Shown here: in pieces, positions 1-3,473 of the stretch
Layout: every line of letters starts with the position of its first letter
How positions within the stretch are numbered: position 1 is the stretch's first letter
From: Ruminococcus sp.
Lineage (GTDB): Bacteria > Bacillota > Clostridia > Oscillospirales > Ruminococcaceae
NCBI GenBank assembly: GCA_024697705.1
Contig: JAILFF010000177.1
Coordinates: 1-5,805, forward strand
Reading direction: 5' to 3'
Length of the DNA: 5,805 nucleotides
The notes under the pieces: generated by a model
What the model was told of the DNA's origin: nothing
Databases searched by the model: none
The model's input: the letters and a program-made list of their open reading frames with translations, nothing else
Position numbers and translations under genes: made by a program

Positions 1-11
1 TGCACAAAAAA

Positions 12-20
12 TGTTATGAT
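12..20 (+). promoter_or_regulatory. Extended -10 box of the 80-aa XRE gene
   Basis: TG at 12-13, one base, then TATGAT at 15-20 forms an extended -10 element about 36 bases before the start codon of the first XRE gene. The matching -35 would lie left of the window, so the promoter is only half visible. A Shine-Dalgarno AAGGA at 41-45 sits 10 bases before the ATG. Confidence 0.5.
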
Positions 21-55
21 AAATATGTCAAAATAACTGAAAGGACGTATCTATC

Positions 56-298
56 ATGAACATTACACAGGCGACCGCCGAACGATTTATAGAGCTTTGT
101 GCCGAAAAGGGCATAACCATCAACAAACTTGCGACCCTTTCGGGAGTAACGCAGTCAACGGTCAGCGACATTGTTAATATGAAGTCAAAGAATATCGGTA
201 TCGTGACGATAAAAAAGCTGTGCGACGGTCTTGATATTACTATTTCGGATTTTTTTGACACGAAAGTTTTCCGAACGCTTGAACAGGAAATGTACTGA
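56..298 (+). CDS. Small XRE-family (Cro/C1-type) HTH regulator, 80 aa
   Basis: This is a predicted cytoplasmic DNA-binding protein that is little more than one Cro/C1-type helix-turn-helix domain. Residues 22-29 (INKLATLS) form the scaffold helix and 32-41 (TQSTVSDIVN) the recognition helix. The stretch 51-67 (TIKKLCDGLDITISDFF) is the typical end of HTH_3 domains. The ATG at 56 is chosen because AAGGA (41-45) lies 10 bases upstream and an extended -10 lies at 12-20. Unlike the other XRE proteins here it lacks the 'LRExxD' N-terminus, so it belongs to a different subfamily. No toxin gene is adjacent, so a stand-alone regulator is more likely than an antitoxin. Its target is unknown and no clear operator is visible at its own promoter, which is partly outside the window. 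Confidence 0.88.
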   Translation: MNITQATAERFIELCAEKGITINKLATLSGVTQSTVSDIVNMKSKNIGIVTIKKLCDGLDITISDFFDTKVFRTLEQEMY

Positions 299-328
299 TT
301 GGTTATCATAGCTTGATACTTCTTTACT

Positions 329-349
329 AATATCCCATTTCGGGATATT
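329..349. promoter_or_regulatory. Inverted repeat between XRE genes 1 and 2 (operator or weak terminator)
   Basis: AATATCCC (329-336) and GGGATATT (342-349) are perfect 8-bp arms around a 5-nt centre. The repeat is followed on the plus strand by TTTATTATAA, so it could end transcription of the 80-aa gene. It also covers the expected -35 position for the perfect -10 at 368-373, and would then be the operator of the 72-aa gene. The stem has only three G-C pairs, which favours an operator slightly. Confidence 0.55.
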
Positions 350-367
350 TTTATTATAACATAAGAT

Positions 368-373
368 TATAAT
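368..373 (+). promoter_or_regulatory. -10 box of the 72-aa XRE gene
   Basis: There is a perfect TATAAT 22 bases before the start codon. The -35 position (about 344-350) has no good TTGACA match and lies under the inverted repeat at 329-349, so the promoter is either weak or activator dependent. The Shine-Dalgarno AGGGG is at 381-385. Confidence 0.45.
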
Positions 374-394
374 AATGTCAAGGGGTTTGAGCGT

Positions 395-613
395 ATGAGA
401 TTAAAAGAATTGAGAAAGAAAAAAGGCATGACGCAGCTGCGGCTCGCAATGGAGCTTAACATGACACAGAATACAATAAGCCGTTACGAGACAGGAGAAC
501 GCGAAGCTGATTACAAAACGCTTATTCTTTTTGCCGACTATTTCGGCGTTTCGATAGATTATCTTCTCGAACGCACCGACGACCCGACTTTTTATAAATC
601 AGCTTCAAAATAA
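395..613 (+). CDS. Small XRE-family HTH regulator, 72 aa
   Basis: This is a single-domain Cro/C1-type DNA-binding protein. It begins MRLKELRKKKGMTQ, the classic start of HTH_3 proteins. The scaffold helix is near 12-22 (MTQLRLAMELN) and the recognition helix near 24-34 (TQNTISRYETG). The segment 45-60 (LFADYFGVSIDYLLER) is the usual final helices, followed by a short polar tail. The ATG at 395 has AGGGG (381-385) 9 bases upstream. The gene stands 96 bases after the 80-aa gene and 120 bases before the 110-aa gene, all in the same direction but with separate control regions. A strong minus-strand promoter just past its stop codon points back through it, so antisense control is possible. The DNA target is unknown; autorepression through 329-349 is inference. 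Confidence 0.92.
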   Translation: MRLKELRKKKGMTQLRLAMELNMTQNTISRYETGEREADYKTLILFADYFGVSIDYLLERTDDPTFYKSASK

Positions 614-642
614 TGACCAATAACACAAATATGTGCTATAAT
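613..642 (+). promoter_or_regulatory. Upstream plus-strand promoter before the 110-aa XRE gene
   Basis: ATGACC (613-618, 4 of 6 matches to TTGACA) is followed 18 bp later by TATAAT (637-642) with the extended TG at 634-635. It overlaps the stop codon of the 72-aa gene and the operator-like sequence at 622-637. Transcripts would start near 649 and read into the 110-aa gene. Confidence 0.5.
622..637. promoter_or_regulatory. Degenerate operator copy
   Basis: AACACAAATATGTGCT matches the perfect palindrome at 676-691 (AACACAAATTTGTGTT) at 13 of 16 positions. It lies 54 bp away from it, centre to centre. It would cover the spacer of the plus-strand promoter at 613-642 and the first transcribed bases of the minus-strand promoter at 649-677. 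It is a likely second binding site of the same XRE protein. Confidence 0.55.
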
Positions 643-659
643 AATCTCATTATAGCACA
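632..659. repeat. 11-bp perfect inverted repeat with two facing -10 boxes
   Basis: The arms 632-642 (TGTGCTATAAT) and 649-659 (ATTATAGCACA) are perfectly complementary around a 6-nt loop. Each arm contains an extended -10 box, TGCTATAAT, one reading right and one reading left. As RNA it would fold into an A/U-rich hairpin behind the 72-aa gene, but no U-run follows on either strand, so I read it as facing promoter elements rather than a standard terminator. Confidence 0.7.
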
Positions 660-677
660 ATAAAGCAATCTTGTCAA
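649..677 (-). promoter_or_regulatory. Fully consensus minus-strand sigma-A promoter, antisense to the 72-aa XRE gene
   Basis: Read on the minus strand, TTGACA (677-672) is followed after exactly 17 bp by TATAAT (654-649), with the extended TG at 657-656. This is the best promoter match in the window. Transcription would start near 642 and run leftward through the 3' end of the 72-aa gene. I see no minus-strand gene there and no ribosome-binding site, so an antisense RNA is the simplest product. Confidence 0.7.
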
Positions 678-700
678 CACAAATTTGTGTTTTTTATTAT
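671..700 (+). promoter_or_regulatory. Proximal promoter of the 110-aa XRE gene
   Basis: TTGTCA (671-676) and TATTAT (695-700) are separated by 18 bp, and each matches consensus at 5 of 6 positions. The spacer is filled by the palindrome at 676-691. The -35 shares the bases TTGTCAA with the -35 of the opposing minus-strand promoter, so polymerase cannot occupy both at once. Confidence 0.55.
676..691. promoter_or_regulatory. Operator palindrome in the 110-aa gene promoter
   Basis: AACACAAATTTGTGTT is a perfect 16-bp palindrome lying between the -35 and -10 boxes at 671-700, and it overlaps the -35 of the minus-strand promoter. This is the standard position for a Cro/C1-type repressor. The binding protein is most likely the 110-aa product itself (inference). 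Confidence 0.7.
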
Positions 701-733
701 AATAAAAATAACAAAATTGTGGGGCGTGATTTT

Positions 734-1066
734 ATGAACACTTATGCAAGGATACGCGACCTGCGCGAGGACGCTGACATGACACAAAAGCAGGTCGCGG
801 AAAAGCTGTTTTTGCAGCTCACCCAGTACCGCCGCTACGAGTGCGGCGAAAGCGAGCTGCCTATGAATATCGCTATAAATATCGCAAAGCTCTACAATGT
901 TTCGCTTGATTATATCGCGGGGCTGACAAACGAAAAACGCGGACTTACACTGTCCGCGCTGACCGATGATGAAACACTTCTTATAAAATCGTTCAAACAG
1001 CTTTCGCCGAAAGAGCAGGGCAGGCTACTTGAACGAGCAAAGGTTCTTTTGGAAAGACATGAATAA
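734..1066 (+). CDS. XRE-family HTH regulator with C-terminal helical extension, 110 aa
   Basis: This is a DNA-binding protein with a Cro/C1-type domain at residues 3-65. It begins NTYARIRDLREDADMTQ, the same 'RIRxLREDxD' start as the two XRE proteins at the right end of the window. The scaffold helix is about 16-25 and the recognition region about 28-38 (QLTQYRRYECG). Residues 46-64 give the usual NIAKLYNVSLDYIAGL ending. A C-terminal extension, 75-110 (ALTDDETLL, then LSPKEQGRLLERAKVLLERHE), is predicted helical and common in Clostridia XRE regulators; it may dimerise (inference). The ATG at 734 follows GGGG at 721-724. The reading frame is open upstream to a TTG at 671, but that would be inside the promoter and operator. 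The gene ends at a clear terminator and is probably autoregulated by 676-691. Confidence 0.92.
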   Translation: MNTYARIRDLREDADMTQKQVAEKLFLQLTQYRRYECGESELPMNIAINIAKLYNVSLDYIAGLTNEKRGLTLSALTDDETLLIKSFKQLSPKEQGRLLERAKVLLERHE

Positions 1067-1104
1067 ACCGGACTGCACAAACCCCGCAGCCCGGTTTTCA
1101 TTTT
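1065..1104 (+). terminator. Rho-independent terminator after the 110-aa XRE gene
   Basis: AAACCGG (1065-1071) and CTGC (1073-1076) pair with GCAG (1086-1089) and CCGGTTT (1091-1097) with one mismatch in the stem. The T-rich tail TTTTCATTTT runs over 1095-1104. It starts at the stop codon of the XRE gene and lies 7 bases from the end of the convergent peptidase gene, so it may serve both directions, although the minus-strand U tail is weak. Confidence 0.8.
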
Positions 1105-1110
1105 AACTAT

Positions 1111-2370
1111 TCAATATCCGTACCCGTAATCATAATAGCCGTTGTCGTAGCCGTAGTCCGTCTGCTCTTCGGCGGCGCCGCTTTCGTCGTGCTTTATGTC
1201 CTTGTACTTCTCGTGAGCTTTCAGGAAATCCTCGTTGTCGGGGGAATTCTCGTACTTCGACGTAACATTCAGGTATTCCTCCAGGCACAGCCCCTTGGAC
1301 TGTATATCCTTCGCGACCTCCACGCCGACGTACCGCAGATGCCACGGCTCGTAATCGTAGCCCGTGACCTTCTCCTTGCCCTTCGGGTAGCGCACGATGA
1401 AGCCGTACTCAGCGCAATGCTCTTCGAGCCACTGTGCCTCGAACGTATCGGCGAACGAGAAGTCCGTCGAGTTTACGTCGTAGCAAAGCCCCGTCTGATG
1501 CTCGGAATGTCCCGGTCTTGCCGATACCTTGTCGGCTTCTTCGAGACCGCGTTCGGCGGCGTACTCGCTGTATTTCGCTTCCTGCTCGTCGTAGGTGCGG
1601 TAGCCCGAATTCTGCCACAGCCCCACGCCGTAGTTTGTCCAGGCGTCGCCCGCCATCGCGTAGAACGCCTGTTCAGCCTCCTGCGAGATGCCCGGCGCGT
1701 AATTCCTCGGCAGCGGGAAGGTCTTGTTTACAAGCAGTATCCCGTCAACGTAGGTAACGCCGTCCTTCTGTATGAGCGTATGACCTGCCGCTTCGCCCGC
1801 GTAGGGGGTAGTGCCGACTACGGGCGGCGGAGCGGTCTTTTTCTCGATAGGCTCGGGGAGATCGTGAAGCTCCTCCTGCACCGACGAGGTGTCGGGCTGC
1901 TGAATTACGAATGTTTCTTCCTCGCGGCGGCGCTTGCCGATGTGGATTATCACCGAGCAGAGGATCAACAGCACGATCACCGCGGTGGTTATCATGAATA
2001 TCTCGGCGTGGAGCTTGTCGCGGGCGCGTTTGTCGGCGCGGGCGCGGCGGGCTTTCGCAAGGCGTATCTGCTCCAATACGGCAGCCTGATAATTCTCGTC
2101 GTACTCTCCGACGAACGTTCCCGCGTAGATCAGCGGCTGCTGCTTGGTCTCGGGAGCAGGCTGCTCCGTTACGGGCGGAGAGCTCTGCGGCTTTTCATCG
2201 GTGTGCTGTTTTTCGGGCGGTTCGTCGTGTTCATCATAATGATCGTCGTTATAGTCATCATCGGCATCATATTTATTATTGTCAAAATTATCATTTTCAT
2301 CATAGCGGTCGTCGTAATACTGATCGTCGTCGTAGCCGTTATCTTCCCTGTAAGTGCGCTCTCTTTTCAA
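1111..2370 (-). CDS. Membrane-anchored D-alanyl-D-alanine carboxypeptidase, VanY-like (peptidase M15B)
   Basis: This is a predicted zinc D,D-carboxypeptidase that removes the terminal D-Ala of peptidoglycan stem peptides outside the cell. In the 419-aa protein, residues 10-50 are extremely rich in D, Y and N and 51-80 in P, Q and E. A single membrane helix lies at about 123-144 (FMITTAVIVLLILCSVIIHI) after a basic stretch, so the N-terminus is cytoplasmic. The catalytic domain spans about 200-370: SGYRTYDEQ at 255-263, SEHQTGLCYD at 289-298 (zinc ligands H291 and D298), and EPWH at 341-344 (catalytic E341, ligand H344). The tail is rich in Y, G and D. I chose the TTG at 2370, preceded by a GGAGGGAGGGGG Shine-Dalgarno region (2389-2378), because the ATG at 2448 is the promoter's -35 box. 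No vanS/vanR or van ligase genes are near, so a housekeeping role is more likely than glycopeptide resistance. Confidence 0.87.
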   Translation of the reverse strand: MKRERTYREDNGYDDDQYYDDRYDENDNFDNNKYDADDDYNDDHYDEHDEPPEKQHTDEKPQSSPPVTEQPAPETKQQPLIYAGTFVGEYDENYQAAVLEQIRLAKARRARADKRARDKLHAEIFMITTAVIVLLILCSVIIHIGKRRREEETFVIQQPDTSSVQEELHDLPEPIEKKTAPPPVVGTTPYAGEAAGHTLIQKDGVTYVDGILLVNKTFPLPRNYAPGISQEAEQAFYAMAGDAWTNYGVGLWQNSGYRTYDEQEAKYSEYAAERGLEEADKVSARPGHSEHQTGLCYDVNSTDFSFADTFEAQWLEEHCAEYGFIVRYPKGKEKVTGYDYEPWHLRYVGVEVAKDIQSKGLCLEEYLNVTSKYENSPDNEDFLKAHEKYKDIKHDESGAAEEQTDYGYDNGYYDYGYGY

Positions 2371-2419
2371 GCGTCTGCCCCCTCCCTCCGATCGGGTAAT
2401 TTTTTCGGACTGTTCTTCT

Positions 2420-2448
2420 ATTATACCACATTGCGAGCCGTTTGTCAT
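2420..2448 (-). promoter_or_regulatory. Promoter of the VanY-like peptidase gene
   Basis: On the minus strand, ATGACA (2448-2443, 5 of 6 consensus) is followed after 17 bp by TATAAT (2425-2420), with the extended TG at 2428-2427. Transcription would start near 2413, giving a leader of about 43 nt with a strong Shine-Dalgarno region before the TTG at 2370. A T7A7 tract directly upstream could act as an UP element. Confidence 0.75.
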
Positions 2449-2451
2449 TAC

Positions 2452-2465
2452 TTTTTTTAAAAAAA
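2452..2465. other. T7A7 palindromic tract between divergent genes
   Basis: Seven T followed by seven A lie between the divergent peptidase and hsp20 promoters, 3 bases upstream of the peptidase -35 box and 13 bases upstream of a TTGACG box facing hsp20. Such tracts are known as UP elements or bent DNA; that role here is inference. Confidence 0.4.
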
Positions 2466-2478
2466 TTTACGCCAATTT

Positions 2479-2484
2479 TTGACG
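2479..2484 (+). promoter_or_regulatory. Candidate -35 box for hsp20
   Basis: TTGACG matches consensus at 5 of 6 positions and lies just upstream of the CIRCE element. No convincing -10 is found at 16-18 bp (the best is TAGCAC at 2502-2507), so the exact promoter is unresolved. Confidence 0.3.
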
Positions 2485-2500
2485 AAAGCAAAGATAGTGA

Positions 2501-2536
2501 TTAGCACTTTTAGCACTCTACTGCTTAGACTGCTAA
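2501..2536. promoter_or_regulatory. CIRCE element (HrcA operator) with an extra tandem half-site
   Basis: TTAGCACTC (2510-2518), a 9-nt spacer, then GACTGCTAA (2528-2536) matches the CIRCE consensus TTAGCACTC-N9-GAGTGCTAA at 17 of 18 arm positions. The one change is C at 2530. A further left half-site, TTAGCACTT, abuts it at 2501-2509 as a direct repeat. CIRCE is the known binding site of the heat-shock repressor HrcA, which predicts that hsp20 is derepressed by heat and linked to groESL/dnaK control. Confidence 0.85.
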
Positions 2537-2777
2537 ATTTCATCTTATTTTCACAATACATTCGCGATATGAACATACAAGAGGGGTATCATATATACAG
2601 TTAAGAAAAAGAGAAACTCAAAAGGAAAGATGAAAAAGAAAACCTTGAAAGGACTGATACCAATGTGCCGACTGTGATCTATCATATCGGACAAAAATTT
2701 AACAGGAAAGTTTGAAAAGATTTACACGGCTAAGAATTTGCCGGCAGCCTATGGGCTGTATGAAGGAGGATAAGCTT
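2537..2777 (+). other. Long hsp20 leader region without a clear gene
   Basis: About 240 bases separate CIRCE from the hsp20 ATG. Two small hairpins lie just before the Shine-Dalgarno: CGGC/GCCG at 2727-2730 and 2740-2743, and CAGCC/GGCTG at 2745-2749 and 2754-2758; they share no bases and can stack. A 15-codon frame, 2630-2677 (MKKKTLKGLIPMCRL), follows an AAAGGA box but its spacing is tight, so I do not call it a gene. No CCTCC-type sequence that could mask the Shine-Dalgarno as an RNA thermometer is present in the leader itself. Confidence 0.4.
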
Positions 2778-3224
2778 ATGTTTGGCATTGCACCTTTTGA
2801 AAGAAGAAACCCTGATTTCTTTGACCCGTTTGATGACTTTTTCGGACGCAGACCCGCACTGCCGACGTTCGGCAGCTTCAAGACCGACGTTCGTGACGAG
2901 GGCGATAAATATATTCTGGAGGCGGAGCTTCCGGGCTTCGAGAAAAACGAGATCAAGCTCGACGTTCTTGGCGATATGCTGACTCTTTCGGCGGAGCATT
3001 GCACCGAGACGAAAGAGGGCGCTGACAAGGAAAACAAAGAGGAAGCTAAGCCCCCGAGATATATCAGACGCGAGCGCAGCTGTTGCTCGCTGAAGAGGAG
3101 CTTCGACCTGACGGGTGTTGACACCGACAAGATCAGTGCGGAGTACAAAAACGGCATTCTGTATATGGAGCTGCCGAAGAAGCAGCCCGACGTTCCGCAG
3201 ACGCGCCGTCTTGAAATAAGATAA
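2778..3224 (+). CDS. Hsp20 / alpha-crystallin family small heat-shock protein, 148 aa
   Basis: This is an ATP-independent cytoplasmic chaperone that forms oligomers and holds unfolding proteins for refolding by DnaK/ClpB. Residues 1-30 are the usual aromatic N-terminus (FFDPFDDFFG, 14-23). The alpha-crystallin domain spans about 34-135, with KYILEAELPGF at 44-54 and the diagnostic AEYKNGILYMELPK at 121-134. The C-terminal LEI at 145-147 is the IXI-type motif used for oligomer contacts. The length is normal for bacterial Hsp20. The ATG at 2778 follows an ideal AAGGAGG at 2763-2769 with 8-base spacing; the frame continues upstream to a TTG at 2712, which has no comparable site. CIRCE upstream predicts HrcA control, and a strong terminator follows, so the gene is transcribed alone. 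Confidence 0.96.
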   Translation: MFGIAPFERRNPDFFDPFDDFFGRRPALPTFGSFKTDVRDEGDKYILEAELPGFEKNEIKLDVLGDMLTLSAEHCTETKEGADKENKEEAKPPRYIRRERSCCSLKRSFDLTGVDTDKISAEYKNGILYMELPKKQPDVPQTRRLEIR

Positions 3225-3262
3225 AGAACTTCACGAGTGGTTATTAATCACCTCCTTATATT

Positions 3263-3300
3263 GCCCCCGACAGAAACTCTGACTGTCGGGGGCTTTTTTT
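3263..3300 (+). terminator. Strong rho-independent terminator of hsp20
   Basis: GCCCCCGACAG (3263-3273) and CTGTCGGGGGC (3283-3293) form a perfect 11-bp stem around a 9-nt loop, followed by seven T (3294-3300). It is 38 bases after the hsp20 stop codon. Confidence 0.95.
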
Positions 3301-3301
3301 C

Positions 3302-3334
3302 AGTGAACAATTAACAGTGAATAGTGAATAGTTA
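3302..3334. repeat. Degenerate AGTGAAY heptad repeat
   Basis: Four 7-base units run in register: AGTGAAC (3302-3308), the diverged AATTAAC (3309-3315), AGTGAAT (3316-3322) and AGTGAAT (3323-3329), then AGTTA. Short AGTGAAT-type heptad tracts recur in intergenic DNA of many bacteria (from memory). Here it directly precedes a hairpin at 3335-3357 and may be part of one dispersed element. Confidence 0.55.
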
Positions 3335-3357
3335 GGTCATCGCCTTCGGCGATGATC
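3335..3357. repeat. Stable hairpin in the hsp20/DUF1846 spacer
   Basis: TCATCGCC (3337-3344) and GGCGATGA (3348-3355) pair perfectly around TTC, with one more G-T and one G-C pair outside. No U-run follows on either strand, and both convergent genes have their own terminators, so this is more likely part of an intergenic repeat (REP or MITE-like) than a terminator. Confidence 0.5.
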
Positions 3358-3423
3358 TGTAATTATATCGGAAAACAGATTTTCAAATACTGCATGAATT
3401 GTCCGTTATATATAAATACATAT

Positions 3424-3450
3424 AAAAAAGAGATGCCCGAAAGCATCTCT
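3424..3450 (-). terminator. Rho-independent terminator of the DUF1846 gene
   Basis: On the minus strand, AGAGATGC (3450-3443) pairs with GCATCTCT (3436-3429) around a 6-nt loop, followed by U residues at 3428-3424. It lies 23 bases after the stop codon at 3474. Confidence 0.88.
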
Positions 3451-3473
3451 CATATTATTTATGTTATTGCTGC

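Noticed and set aside
28..309. 93-aa minus-strand open frame opposite the first XRE gene
   Set aside because: The plus-strand XRE domain is convincing and the minus frame has no recognisable motif. It is also too far from the antisense promoter at 649-677 to be a convincing target.
56..613. Toxin-antitoxin pair
   Set aside because: Small XRE proteins can be antitoxins, but no RelE/HigB/HipA-like partner is next to any of the five genes.
1189..2460. 423-aa plus-strand open frame
   Set aside because: It lies fully opposite the peptidase gene, whose catalytic motifs are clear. It has no ribosome-binding site of note and its hydrophobic stretches mirror the Asp-rich codons of the real gene.
2630..2677. 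15-codon leader peptide MKKKTLKGLIPMCRL before hsp20
   Set aside because: The spacing from AAAGGA to ATG is too short, there is no regulatory codon run, and no attenuator follows.
3225..3262. Minus-strand AAGGAGG ribosome site (3257-3251)
   Set aside because: No start codon at correct spacing leads to a plausible protein; downstream is antisense to hsp20.
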